64,000 nucleotides of DNA. Origin: Hymenobacter caeli. GTDB lineage: Bacteria; Bacteroidota; Bacteroidia; Cytophagales; Hymenobacteraceae. Position numbers and translations under genes: made by a program. How positions within the stretch are numbered: position 1 is the first letter of the stretch; each line of letters starts with the position of its first letter. Under the pieces are notes generated by a model, which was not told the DNA's origin, made no database searches, and saw only the letters and a program-made list of their open reading frames with translations. Positions 16,344 to 25,533 of the stretch are shown in pieces. The DNA is taken from positions 1 through 64,000 of the forward strand of contig NZ_JABSNP010000001.1 of assembly GCF_013294115.1 (NCBI RefSeq). The letters run 5' to 3'.

Positions 16344-18389
16344 CTACGCTTTCTTTTTGATGACCAGCTTCTCGGCCTGTTTTTCCAGCATCAGGCGGTA
16401 GAACTCGCGCAGGTGCGCGTACTCCTCGGCCCCGTACATGGGCTTGCGCAGGGTGAGGCGGCTGGTGAGCTGCACGGTGGGGCCCGCGGCGGCCACGTTG
16501 TAGAGGTAGCGGCCCCCGTCGTCGGGCAGGTCAATGACCGCTCCCTTGGGGGTTTCGGCCAGCTCGTAGCCCTCGGGCAGCGTCAGGGTCACGAGCAGCA
16601 TCTCTTCCTGCGGGGCCCCGAAGTCCACCGGGTACTGGCGGTTTTCGTGGCGGAACGGGTTTTGGCTCGGGGCGAAGTCGCGCAGGGGCCCCAGGTACAG
16701 GGTGCCGGCGGCGGCGTTGTCGTCGGGGGCCTGGGTGAAGGCGTAGTCCAGGGCCAGGGGCTGCTCTACGTCGTCGCGCTTGAGCACGGCGGCCGTCGGC
16801 ACGGCCCAGGCGGTGTGCTGGCGGCCGATTTCGGCCAGGTACTTCTTCTCGCCGAGCTTGGCCAGCTCCTCGCGGGCGTCGGCCCCGGCGTAGCCGGCGT
16901 ACTCCTCGTGCACTTTGCCGGCCAGGCCGCCCTGGGCGTCGAGGGCCAGCTGCACTTGCTGGAAGTGGACGTGGCGCTGGGTGGGGCGCAAATCAACCCA
17001 GCGGCCGGCCCCGGCCTCGGGCACCACCAGGCGCCCGATTTGGCTCAGGCAGCGCTCGGGCAGCGTGCCGCAGGGCAGGGCGGGGTCGGTGGCGTCCACG
17101 AGCAGCTCTTTGCCGTCGGCCAGCGGCACCAGGGCAATGACGTAGTTGAACTTGGTGAGCAGCGGAAACGCCTGGTCCACGCGGCCGTGGGTGCGGGTGC
17201 TCAGCAGCACGGGGTGGGCCTTGAGGCCGGCGGTGCGCAGGGCCCCGATGAGCAGCAGGTTCACGTCGGCCGAGGTGCCGCTGTGCGCGTCGTAGGCCTT
17301 GCGCAGGCTGCCGCTGGTGCTGTAGCGGTTGGTGCCGTTGTAGCGCACGGCGGCCAGCACCACGCGCCGCACGGCGGCGGCCCGCTGGGCCGGGTCGGGG
17401 TATTTGGCGGCCAGGCCCACCATCTGCTCCTTCAGGAAGTTGCCCCGGCCCAGCTGCTGGCCAAAGTCGTCGTCGGCGAGCAGCTCCGAATTGATTTTCT
17501 CCCACGTGCTGAGCACCGGCTGGTAGGCCTGGCCGGGCATCCGCTCCCCGGCCAGCTCGAAGTCGAGGCGGGCCACGTAGTCGTCGGTGGTGGTCATGAA
17601 CTGCTCTTCGCGCAGCACGGGCACGTCCTTCATCGCCCAGCGGTAGTTCGTCACGCGCCCGGTAATGACGCCGCTGCCCGACGATTCGCGGTTGCCGTGC
17701 TCGTCGAAGCCGGCGTCGGTGTGGGCCGTGTACTGGCCGCTGCTTTCCTCGTGGGTGTTCACTTCCAGGGGCACGTAGCCCTGCATCACCATCTTGTAGT
17801 CGAAGTACTCGGGAATGGCCGCCCGGTACTCGCTCCAGCGCACCGGGTAGGGCCCCTGGAAGGTCCAGTCCTGGAGGCTCACCAGGAAGTCCGACGTCAC
17901 GGTGTAGGCGTACTCAATCACGGCCCCCTCGCGCACGTCGGGCAGCGTGAACTTGCGCACCCGCTGGTTGGGGGTGCGCTCTTCGGTGAAGGCCGTGCCG
18001 GCGTCGAGCTTGGTTTTTTGCAGCTGCCCGCCCACCATGTTGTAGGTGGTGCCGCGCAGGCCCGAGAGCCGCTCTTCCGAGCCGGTGCGGTGGTAGAGGG
18101 GCACGAACACGGTGGCGGTTTCGTAGCCGGCCTTTTTCAGGATTTTGACGCGCGTCACCCGGTCGGTTTCGTACTGGAAGTGGGTGCCGTTGAGCTTGAA
18201 GCGCGTCGCGCCGTAGTCGCACAGCACCACGGCCGCTGCCGCGCTGTCGCCCTTGAAGGCGTCGGCCTGGAAGTCGCGCGGGTCGGGCTTGCCCAGCTTC
18301 ATGGGTTCCGGCTGGGCCTGGGCCAGCAGGCCGCTCAGCAGGGCGGGGGCCAGCAGCGCCAGCCGCCGGGGGCGTAAGGGTATCGTCAT
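16344..18389 (-). CDS. DUF3857 transglutaminase-like protein, catalytic Cys absent
   Basis: A 681-residue exported protein (signal peptide ending LLAQAQ), with an N-terminal DUF3857 domain, a transglutaminase-fold core and a C-terminal strand domain ending in a Lys-rich tail (LVIKKKA). At the position where the downstream paralogue has GDCKA, this one reads SGTSADVNLLL, and the His position reads FNYVIALVP, so the Cys and His of the triad are replaced. It is therefore probably non-enzymatic or uses another site. It is the middle gene of a three-gene series and shares near-identical DNA blocks with the upstream copy. A TATATTTA box at 18447-18454, about 58 bases before the ATG, may be its own -7 element. 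Confidence 0.82.
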   Translation of the reverse strand: MTIPLRPRRLALLAPALLSGLLAQAQPEPMKLGKPDPRDFQADAFKGDSAAAAVVLCDYGATRFKLNGTHFQYETDRVTRVKILKKAGYETATVFVPLYHRTGSEERLSGLRGTTYNMVGGQLQKTKLDAGTAFTEERTPNQRVRKFTLPDVREGAVIEYAYTVTSDFLVSLQDWTFQGPYPVRWSEYRAAIPEYFDYKMVMQGYVPLEVNTHEESSGQYTAHTDAGFDEHGNRESSGSGVITGRVTNYRWAMKDVPVLREEQFMTTTDDYVARLDFELAGERMPGQAYQPVLSTWEKINSELLADDDFGQQLGRGNFLKEQMVGLAAKYPDPAQRAAAVRRVVLAAVRYNGTNRYSTSGSLRKAYDAHSGTSADVNLLLIGALRTAGLKAHPVLLSTRTHGRVDQAFPLLTKFNYVIALVPLADGKELLVDATDPALPCGTLPERCLSQIGRLVVPEAGAGRWVDLRPTQRHVHFQQVQLALDAQGGLAGKVHEEYAGYAGADAREELAKLGEKKYLAEIGRQHTAWAVPTAAVLKRDDVEQPLALDYAFTQAPDDNAAAGTLYLGPLRDFAPSQNPFRHENRQYPVDFGAPQEEMLLVTLTLPEGYELAETPKGAVIDLPDDGGRYLYNVAAAGPTVQLTSRLTLRKPMYGAEEYAHLREFYRLMLEKQAEKLVIKKKA

Positions 18390-18505
18390 AAAAGAAAAAG
18401 GTAGAAGGAGTGGAAAGGAAAATATGGTGAAGTAGCTACTGCGCCTTAAATATAAGCGCTGCTATTCCTGGTTTGTGCGATGTTCGCCGGGCCCGGGGGG
18501 TGCGG

Positions 18506-20560
18506 TCAGTCTTTCTTTTTGATGACGAATTTCTCGGCCTGCTTTTCCAGCATCAGGCGGTACAGCTCGCGCAGGTTGCCGTATTCCTCGGCCCCGTACA
18601 CGGGCTTGTAGAGCGTGAGGCGGCTGGTGAGCTGCACGGTGGGCCCCGCGGCGGCCACGTTGTACTGGAAGCGGCCGCCGCCGTTGGCCAGGTTCAGCAC
18701 GGTGCTTTTCGGGGTTTCGGCCAGCTCATAGCCTTCGGGCAGCGCCAGGGTCACGAGCAGCACCTCGTCCTGCGGGGCCCCGAAGTCCACCGGGAAGCGC
18801 CGCTCGGCTTCGCGGAAGGGGTTTTGCGCGCCGGTCAGCTCGCGCAGCGGGCTCAGGTACAGGGTGGCGGCCGCGGCGGCGTTGTCGTCGGGGGCCTGGG
18901 TGAAGGCGTAGTCCAGGGCCAGGGGCCGTTCCACGTCGTCGCGCCCGGCCACGGCCAGCGGCGTCAGGGCCCAGGCGGTGTGCTGGCGGCCGATTTCGGC
19001 CAGGTATTTTTTCTCGCCGAGCCGGGCCAGCTCGCCGCGGGCGTCGGCCCCGGCGTAGCCGGCGTACTCCTCGTGCACCTGGCCGCTGAGGCCCCCTTGG
19101 GCGTCGAGGGCCAGCTTGACCTGCTGGAAGTGCAGGTGCTGCTGGGCGGGCCGCAGGTCCACCCAGCGGCCGGCGGTGGCGTCGGCGCTCACCAGGCGGC
19201 CGGTTTGGTTGAGGCAGCGCTCGGGCAGCGTGCCGCAGGGCAGGGCCGGGTCGGTGGCGTCCACGAGCAGGTCGTGGCCGTCGGCCAGCGGCACCAGGGC
19301 CACCACGTAATTAAATTTCTCCAGCAGCGGATACGTTTGGTTGATGCGGCCGTGGTCGCGGGTGCTCAGCAACACCGGCTGGGCCCCGAGGCCGGCGGTG
19401 CGCAGGGCCCCGATGAGCAGCAGGTTCACGTCGGCCGAGGTGCCGCTGTGCGCGTCGTAGGCCTTGCGCAGGCCGTTGTCGGTGCCGTAGCGGTTGGTGC
19501 CGTTGTAGCGCACGGCGGCCAGCACCACGCGCCGCACGGCGGCGGCCCGCTGGGCCGGGTCGGGGTACTGGGCGGCCAGGGCCGCCACCTGCTCCTTCAA
19601 AAAGCCGGCCCGGTCGAGCTGCTGGCCGAAGCTCTCGCTGGCCAGCAGGCGGGCGTTGATTTTGGCCCAGCTGTCGGTCAGGTCGCGGTAGGGCTGGTCG
19701 GGCCACTGCTCGCCCACGAGCTGGAAATCCAGCCGCGCCTCGTAGTCGGCCGCCGCGGTGGTGTAGGCCTCGCGGCGCAGCACGGGCACGTCCTTCATGG
19801 CCCACTGGTACTGCTCGGTGGGGGCCGACACCGAGAGCGAGCCGTTGGTCTGGCCCACCGAAATGCTGCCGGCCGCCAGCTTGTTGTCCACCAGCAGCGT
19901 GGTCATGCCCCGCGTGGGCCGGTCCACGGCCAGGGGCTGGCTGCCCTGGAGGATGATTTTGTACTTGTAAAACACCGGAATGCTGGCCCGGTACTCGCTC
20001 CAGCGCACCGGGTAGGGCCCCTGAAACACCCAGTTCTGGAAGTTGAAGAGGAAGTCCGACGACAGGGTGTAGGCGTACTCCACCACGGCCCCCTCGCGCA
20101 CGTCGGGCAGCGTGAAGCGGCGCACGTTCACGTTGGGGCTGCGTTTTTCCAGGAAATCGCCGCTGGCGTCGAGCTTGGTTTTCTGCACCTGCCCGTCCAC
20201 GAGGCGGTAAGTGAAGCCGCGCAGGTTGCTGACTTGCTCCTGGTCGCCGTCGCGGTGGTAGAGCGGAATTTCTACCGTGGCCGCGTCGTAGCCCGATTTC
20301 TTCAGGATTTTCACCCGCGTCACCCGCTCGAACAGCACCCGGAAGCCGGCGCGGTAGCCCACCAGGCGCGAGCGGCCGTAGTCGCAGAGCACCACGGCCC
20401 CCGCCGCGCTGTCGGCGGCAAAGGCTTCGGGCCGGAAGTCGTGGGCGTCGGGCTGCCCGAATTTGATGGGGTCGGGCGCGGGGGCCTGGGCCCGGGCGGC
20501 CCCGGCAGCCCCCATAAATAGCACCAAAGCGCTACGGCGTGCGAATAAAGAAAGAAGCAT
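18506..20560 (-). CDS. DUF3857 transglutaminase-like protein, paralogue of the next gene
   Basis: A 684-residue exported protein (signal peptide about 1-24, GAARAQA) collinear with the 681-residue copy downstream: same opening (DPIKFGQPDAHDFRPEAF versus EPMKLGKPDPRDFQADAF), same SGTSADVNLLLIGALRTAGL core lacking Cys, same LVDATDPALPCGTLPERCL block and same KFVIKKKD tail. The two are tandem duplicates with patches of almost identical DNA, which suggests recent duplication or gene conversion. A TATATTTT box lies upstream at about 20623, in a place similar to that of the copy. First gene of the probable three-gene unit reading towards 14386. Role unknown; likely periplasmic or outer-membrane associated. 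Confidence 0.82.
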   Translation of the reverse strand: MLLSLFARRSALVLFMGAAGAARAQAPAPDPIKFGQPDAHDFRPEAFAADSAAGAVVLCDYGRSRLVGYRAGFRVLFERVTRVKILKKSGYDAATVEIPLYHRDGDQEQVSNLRGFTYRLVDGQVQKTKLDASGDFLEKRSPNVNVRRFTLPDVREGAVVEYAYTLSSDFLFNFQNWVFQGPYPVRWSEYRASIPVFYKYKIILQGSQPLAVDRPTRGMTTLLVDNKLAAGSISVGQTNGSLSVSAPTEQYQWAMKDVPVLRREAYTTAAADYEARLDFQLVGEQWPDQPYRDLTDSWAKINARLLASESFGQQLDRAGFLKEQVAALAAQYPDPAQRAAAVRRVVLAAVRYNGTNRYGTDNGLRKAYDAHSGTSADVNLLLIGALRTAGLGAQPVLLSTRDHGRINQTYPLLEKFNYVVALVPLADGHDLLVDATDPALPCGTLPERCLNQTGRLVSADATAGRWVDLRPAQQHLHFQQVKLALDAQGGLSGQVHEEYAGYAGADARGELARLGEKKYLAEIGRQHTAWALTPLAVAGRDDVERPLALDYAFTQAPDDNAAAAATLYLSPLRELTGAQNPFREAERRFPVDFGAPQDEVLLVTLALPEGYELAETPKSTVLNLANGGGRFQYNVAAAGPTVQLTSRLTLYKPVYGAEEYGNLRELYRLMLEKQAEKFVIKKKD

Positions 20561-20789
20561 CCAGGAAGCGGTAGAAAATCTTGGAAAAGGCGTTTAAAAA
20601 TATAGCCTTTTCGCTGAAATTCCCGCATTCTTCATCCGCCCGCCAATAATTTTTTGCATCCCGTCCCGCCAGCGCCGCACCGAAGGGTACCGGCACCGCC
20701 GGGCAAGCCGAAACGACTGCCTTAGAAATTGTTGGAGTTGGTTAAAATTCTCTTTCAGCATGACCGTTTTCGTTGATTCAAACGGCTCT

Positions 20790-22001
20790 TCAGGCTTCGG
20801 CGGGGGCCGGCGCGGGGCGCGTGAGCAGGTAGGCCAGCGCGGCCAGCACGCTGGCCAGGCTGGCGGCGTGCACCCACGGCAGGCGGCCGGGCCGGTTGTC
20901 GAACACCCAGCCCGCCAGCAGGGCCCCCAGGCCGATGCCGGTTTCGAGGGCGATGTACATGGTGGCCACGCCGCGGCCCCGGCGCTCGGGGTGGGCCAGG
21001 TCCACGGTCCAGGCGTAGAGGGTGGGCGAGTTCAAACCCGTGCCCAGCCCGAACACCACCGCCCCGGCCAGGAACACCGGCACCGACGGCGACCACACCA
21101 GCAGGGCCAGCCCCCCGGCCAGCACGCCCGCCGACCACCGCAGCACCGCCACCCGCCCGTAGGTGTCCGACCACTTGCCCGCCACCAGCCGCACCGCCAG
21201 CGAGGCCCCCGTGAAGCACACGTAGAACAGCCCCTTGGTGGGCCCCGCCAGCCCCAGCAGCCGGCTCTGGTCGGGTATCACCGTCAGCACGGCCCCGTAG
21301 GGGAACATGCACAGCAGCGTGACCAGCGCCGGCCGAAACACCCGCGGCTCCAGCACCTCGGCCCACTTCAGCCGCAGCAGCGACCAGCGGAAGCGCTGCC
21401 GCTGGGCCACCGGCAGGGTTTCGGTGAGGGTGCCCTGCACCAGCAGCGAGAGCAGGGCCAGGCCGCTGGAGCAGTAGAACATGGCGTTCAGCGAGTAGTG
21501 CTGGGCCACCCACGAGCCGAAGGCCGGCCCGGCGGCCATGCCCAGGCTGCCCGTCACGCCGAGCAGGCCCATGGCCTCGCCGCGCCGCGCCACGGGCACG
21601 ATGTCGGCAATGAAGGCCGCCGTGCCCGTGGGCTTGAAGCCCGTGCTGAACCCGTGCAGCAGCCGCAGCCCCAGAAACCCGGTTACGGTGAGGGCAAACG
21701 GGTAGAAAAACCCGCATATGAAGCAGACCAGCGAGCCGAATACCATCACCGGAATGCGCCCCACCGTGTCGGCCAGCTTGCCGCTAAACGGCCGCGAGAG
21801 GCCCGCCGTGACGGTGAACAGGGCTATGATGAACCCCTTGTACTCGCCGCCGCCCAGCCGCGCGAGGTGCTCGGGCAGCTCGGGCAGCAGCAGGTTGAAG
21901 CTCGCGAAAAACAAGAACGAGGACAGGCACATCAGCCAGAACCCGGCGGTGTAGGGCCGGGTGGCGGGCGTCGGCGCAAGCGTGGGCTGGGAGGTATTCA
22001 A
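20790..22001 (-). CDS. MFS transporter
   Basis: A 403-residue integral membrane protein with about 12 hydrophobic segments. The MFS motif A appears in the loop after helix 2 (GKLADTVGRIPVM) and in degenerate form after helix 8 (GKWSDTYGRVAVLR). Helix 4/5 region reads RRGEAMGLLGVTGSLGMAAGPAFGSW, the drug:proton antiporter-like motif C (G...GPxxG). It therefore resembles YfcJ/arabinose-efflux-type exporters; substrate unknown. It stands alone between a DUF3857 gene on the same strand and a divergent membrane protein gene. The 229-base gap downstream contains only a short piece resembling the end of the GTCATGC palindromes (about 20756-20768). Confidence 0.88.
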   Translation of the reverse strand: MNTSQPTLAPTPATRPYTAGFWLMCLSSFLFFASFNLLLPELPEHLARLGGGEYKGFIIALFTVTAGLSRPFSGKLADTVGRIPVMVFGSLVCFICGFFYPFALTVTGFLGLRLLHGFSTGFKPTGTAAFIADIVPVARRGEAMGLLGVTGSLGMAAGPAFGSWVAQHYSLNAMFYCSSGLALLSLLVQGTLTETLPVAQRQRFRWSLLRLKWAEVLEPRVFRPALVTLLCMFPYGAVLTVIPDQSRLLGLAGPTKGLFYVCFTGASLAVRLVAGKWSDTYGRVAVLRWSAGVLAGGLALLVWSPSVPVFLAGAVVFGLGTGLNSPTLYAWTVDLAHPERRGRGVATMYIALETGIGLGALLAGWVFDNRPGRLPWVHAASLASVLAALAYLLTRPAPAPAEA

Positions 22002-22185
22002 TGCGCTTTTGTCGATTTAACCGGGCCAAGCTCCGGCAAGCTGCGCCCGAATTTACTGCCCTTTTAAGCGCGGCAGCGGCCCGTTTTGCCGTAAGTGCCG
22101 ATTCGCTTTGGTTTCCGCCACGTAGTAGCGCGGGGCGAACGATTGCGGCGCGTTGCGCCAAGCCGCCGCCGTTTCTTTGCAGGGC

Positions 22186-23622
22186 ATGGACAAACGCTCG
22201 CTTTCCCAACTCTTTTTAGTAGCCGCCTTACTATTTGCCTTGCTGCCCTTTGCGCTGCTGTGCCGCTTCAATCAGCCCTACCTGGACGATTTTGCCTGGG
22301 CCACTCTATTCCGCACCCGCGGCTTCTGGCCCGCGCAATCTTACCTCTACCACCACATAAACGGCCGTTTCGTTACTGCTTTCCTGCTGACTGCCGGCAA
22401 TCCGCTTTCCTACGGCGGGCCCCAAACGCTCGGGCTGGCCAACCTGGCCATCAATGCCCTGACCCTGGGCAGCCTGTGGTTCGGCCTGCGTAGCCTGCTG
22501 CAGCGGGCCGTTCGTCCGTTCGTTGCCCTGCTGCTGGCCGGCGGCTTGTTCCTGTTTTTCATTGCCGTCATTCCGGACATCCATTCCTCGCTCTACTGGT
22601 TTGCCTCGCAGGTTACGCACCACCTGACCAGCCTGTTTCTGCTGCTCGCTCCGGTGAGCGTTGCGCGCTTTCACCGGGCCGGGCCCCGCGCCGCCAAAAC
22701 GGGGTGGTTGGGTTTGGCCGCTGCCGGGGCGTTTCTCACCGGCGGATCGAGCGAGTTGGTCACCCTGCTGCTGGGGTGGCTGTTGCTGGCGGCGTGCGGC
22801 GTCAGCGTAGCCCGGCGGGAAGGCTACCATGCCAGTGTTTGGGCCGGCTTGCTTGTGGTGCTGGCGGGCACGGCAGTATTCGTTGTCATCGCCCCCAGCA
22901 ACGTCGAGCGGCTGCGGCCGGCAATGGCTGGCGCAACGGGCATTGCGGCCAAGCTCGCCCAATTCTGGCAGCCGCACTGGCTGGGAAAGGCGCTGCTACG
23001 GCTGCTGCTCACCCCCGGGGTTGCCCTCATCGTGGCCTGCCCCCTGCTGCTGTCCCCCCTTGCGCCGGCAGTGGTGGCCGTGCGCCCGCGCGGCCTGCAA
23101 CTGCCCCTGGTGTTTAGCGCGGGCGTCCTGCTGGGCGGGGTACTGCTCGGGGCGTTGCTGATGCAGTTGGAAGTCATGGGCCCCGACATCGCCTCGCGGT
23201 GTGCTAATGTCTTGCTCTGGTGGCTGTTGCTTGGCTGGCTGGTGGCCTGCTGGGCGGCGTTGCCGGCCGCGGCAACGCCGCCCAAATGGCCGAATCGGGT
23301 GGTTCGCTACGGCATCGGGGCCTTGCTGTTGGCGTTCATCGCGGCACCGGTGCGGCGGGCGTGGCGCGAAGTACTCGTAGAGGCCCCCAGCTGGAACCGG
23401 CAATGCTGGCAGCGCTACACGTTGCTACAGCGCTTGGCTGGAACGACCCCTCACGTAAAAGTTCAAGTGCCGCCCATTCGCGATGTGGTGCCGCATTACG
23501 TGCTCATTCGCGGCTACGACATCGCCAACGGCTACAACAGCCCTTACAACCGCGACATGGCGGCTTATTTCGGCGTCGACTCGGTGCGGGTGGATCCAAA
23601 GGCGCGTAATGCCGCTTTCTAG
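22186..23622 (+). CDS. DUF6056-like polytopic membrane protein, possible GT-C fold
   Basis: A 478-residue protein from ATG 22186; 11 residues more are possible but add no signal. It starts with a first membrane helix followed by a short outer loop with an acidic pair (NQPYLDDFAWATLF), then about ten further hydrophobic segments and a soluble C-terminal tail (about 420-478) ending in DSVRVDPKARNAAF. An acidic DD motif in the first outer loop followed by many helices is typical of GT-C-type glycosyltransferases and of the DUF6056 group; transfer from a lipid-linked sugar is inference. GC content is lower than the neighbours, which fits horizontal gain of a surface-glycan gene. No other glycan gene adjoins. 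Confidence 0.6.
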   Translation: MDKRSLSQLFLVAALLFALLPFALLCRFNQPYLDDFAWATLFRTRGFWPAQSYLYHHINGRFVTAFLLTAGNPLSYGGPQTLGLANLAINALTLGSLWFGLRSLLQRAVRPFVALLLAGGLFLFFIAVIPDIHSSLYWFASQVTHHLTSLFLLLAPVSVARFHRAGPRAAKTGWLGLAAAGAFLTGGSSELVTLLLGWLLLAACGVSVARREGYHASVWAGLLVVLAGTAVFVVIAPSNVERLRPAMAGATGIAAKLAQFWQPHWLGKALLRLLLTPGVALIVACPLLLSPLAPAVVAVRPRGLQLPLVFSAGVLLGGVLLGALLMQLEVMGPDIASRCANVLLWWLLLGWLVACWAALPAAATPPKWPNRVVRYGIGALLLAFIAAPVRRAWREVLVEAPSWNRQCWQRYTLLQRLAGTTPHVKVQVPPIRDVVPHYVLIRGYDIANGYNSPYNRDMAAYFGVDSVRVDPKARNAAF

Positions 23623-23714
23623 CGTGCTCGAGTAGGCCCGGGCCTGCTCAACTCGACTACCTTGAGCCAGGAGCTGCTCTCCAGAAAACGTCCGCATTTT
23701 GAAGGGCAATCGTA

Positions 23715-23740
23715 GGCCCGGAAACACAGGTTTCCGGGCC
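23715..23740. terminator. Hairpin between convergent genes
   Basis: Perfect 11-bp stem GGCCCGGAAAC / GTTTCCGGGCC with loop ACAG, between the DUF6056-like gene and the convergent small gene. It has no T run on either side, so it is a probable but atypical bidirectional terminator. Confidence 0.6.
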
Positions 23741-23748
23741 CGCACCGG

Positions 23749-24141
23749 CTAGGTCCAGGCGGCGTGGTCGGCGGCGGAGATGGAGGGGGCGTACTCGGCC
23801 GGCGGCGTGAACGAAAACGCGGTGGGGGCGGCGGCCCCGGGGCGGGCGGGCGAGGTACACCGGCGCAGCGCCGTGTACAAGGCTTTCTCCAGCGCCTGCT
23901 TCAGCTGCGGCGCGGGCAGCTCGTCGAGGGCCGCCTCCAGGGCCAGGGCCCGCAGGGCGGCCAGCAGGGCGGGGGCGGTGGGGTGCGCCGCCGCCGGCAG
24001 CTGCTCTACCTGCTCGAGCAGGTGGCTGAACCGCTCGTGCAGTCGGGAGCCGCCGCCGTAAGTAAAGGTATCGGCCAGGTGCAGCTGGTGCAGGCACACT
24101 TGTAAAAAGCCCGCTAAGGGCGAATCGTCACAGCAGGCCAT
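23749..24141 (-). CDS. Hypothetical protein
   Basis: A 130-residue protein from ATG 24141 (MACCDDSPLAGFLQ); the 21 residues upstream of it in the same frame lie over AT-rich, promoter-like DNA and are unlikely to be translated. The sequence is helical and Leu/Ala-rich (LLEQVEQLPAAAHPTAPALLAALRALALEAAL), with a disordered Ala/Pro/Ser tail. The N-terminal half has two Cys near the start but no recognised motif. Upstream on its strand, a TAGATTTC sequence near 24173-24180 resembles a -7 box. I do not recognise the family. Composition is typical of the genome. Confidence 0.5.
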   Translation of the reverse strand: MACCDDSPLAGFLQVCLHQLHLADTFTYGGGSRLHERFSHLLEQVEQLPAAAHPTAPALLAALRALALEAALDELPAPQLKQALEKALYTALRRCTSPARPGAAAPTAFSFTPPAEYAPSISAADHAAWT

Positions 24142-24405
24142 TTGGTAGAAGTTTATCGATAGAATATGGAGAAATCTATTTTTTACCAACAAACAGACTG
24201 ACAATGATAACCACCCCGCGCGGGTAGTCCAACGGTCCTGCCCGAAAATTAGGCCAAGTGCCCGGTGGGCTTGGTGAAGCGGCTGCCCCGCTCGTTAAAA
24301 CCCGCCGCCCTACCCGTGCGGCCCGCGGGTGGGGCGGGCCGCGGCGGCCCGGGGCTGCTACATTCGCGCCGCCGCGCTGCCCCCGCGCGGCGGCACTCCT
24401 CCCTT

Positions 24406-25533
24406 ATGAAGCCAATGAACAAGTACCTGCTGCTGGCCCTGTGCTGCCTGGGCCTGGGCACCGCGCTGGCGGGCCCCGCCGCCCGGCGCGCCACCACTTT
24501 GCCGGCCACCGCGCTCCCGGCCTACGGCCGGTACCGGCTGACCGACGCCCACCAGCTCGAGCTAATCGGCTCGGCGGTGCATTTCGGGTTCAGCTTCGAG
24601 GGCCCCCGGTGCGAAATTTACGCCTCGCTGCCCACGGCCGACGGGCACAACTACTTGCAGTACGAGCTGGACGGCGTGTACCAGCGCCGCGTGCGGGTGG
24701 CGGGCGCCGCGGCCGCGCCGCTCGTGCTCACGGCCCCGGGCCCGGGCCGGCACACGGTGTGGGTGTACAAAGCCACGGAGGCCCACACGGGGCCCATTTT
24801 CATCGAAAAAATAACGGGCCCGCGGGTGAAGGCCCTGCGCGAGGCGGCCGGCCCGCTCATCGAGTTCATCGGCAACAGCATCACCTGCGGCGCGGCGGCC
24901 GACGCCTCCGAAACGCCCTGCGGCACCGGGGCCTACCACGACCAGCACAACGCCTACCAGGCCTACGGGCCCCGGGTGGCCCGCGCCCTCGGGGCCCGCT
25001 TCGTGCTGAGCAGCGTGAGCGGCATCGGCCTGTACCGCAACTGGAACAGCGCCGGCCCCACCATGCCCCAAGTGTACGAAAAGGTTGATTTTCAGGACGC
25101 CTCCCCGCAGCGGTGGGACTTTTCGACCTTCACGCCCGCGGTGGTGAGCATCGCGCTGGGCACCAACGACTTCAGCAACGGCGACGGCAAGCACGAGCGG
25201 CTGCCTTTCGACAGCGCCCAGTTCGTGGGCCGCTACGTGGACTTCGTGGCGCTGGTGAAAACCAAGTACCCCCGGGCCCGCATCGCCCTGCTGAGCAGCC
25301 CCATGATGGGCGGCCACAACCGCAGCACCCTGCAAAACTGCCTGACGGCCGTGAAAACCGCCGCCGACGCCGCGCACCCCGCCGATGCCCCCGTGGCGCT
25401 CTATTTCTTCCAGCCCATGCAGGCCCGGGGCTGCAACGGCCACCCCAGCGTGGAAGACCACGCCCTGCTGGCCCAGGAGCTGGAGCCGTTTTTCCGGCCG
25501 CTGGTGGCCCCGCAGCAGGGGCCCCGCCCCTAG
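24406..25533 (+). CDS. SGNH-hydrolase esterase of CE2 type
   Basis: A 375-residue exported protein from ATG 24406 (signal peptide ending TALAGPAA); the longer frame from 24265 adds 47 residues without a signal. An N-terminal jelly-roll-like domain (about 40-145, SAVHFGFSFEGPRCEIYA) precedes an SGNH domain with block I FIGNSITCG (nucleophile Ser158), the Gly/Asn blocks GTNDFSN, and a C-terminal Asp-x-x-His-like block (HPSVEDHALLAQEL). This two-domain order is that of carbohydrate esterase family 2, which deacetylates xylan and other glycans. Its stop TAG overlaps the stop of the convergent sigma factor gene. Confidence 0.88.
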   Translation: MKPMNKYLLLALCCLGLGTALAGPAARRATTLPATALPAYGRYRLTDAHQLELIGSAVHFGFSFEGPRCEIYASLPTADGHNYLQYELDGVYQRRVRVAGAAAAPLVLTAPGPGRHTVWVYKATEAHTGPIFIEKITGPRVKALREAAGPLIEFIGNSITCGAAADASETPCGTGAYHDQHNAYQAYGPRVARALGARFVLSSVSGIGLYRNWNSAGPTMPQVYEKVDFQDASPQRWDFSTFTPAVVSIALGTNDFSNGDGKHERLPFDSAQFVGRYVDFVALVKTKYPRARIALLSSPMMGGHNRSTLQNCLTAVKTAADAAHPADAPVALYFFQPMQARGCNGHPSVEDHALLAQELEPFFRPLVAPQQGPRP

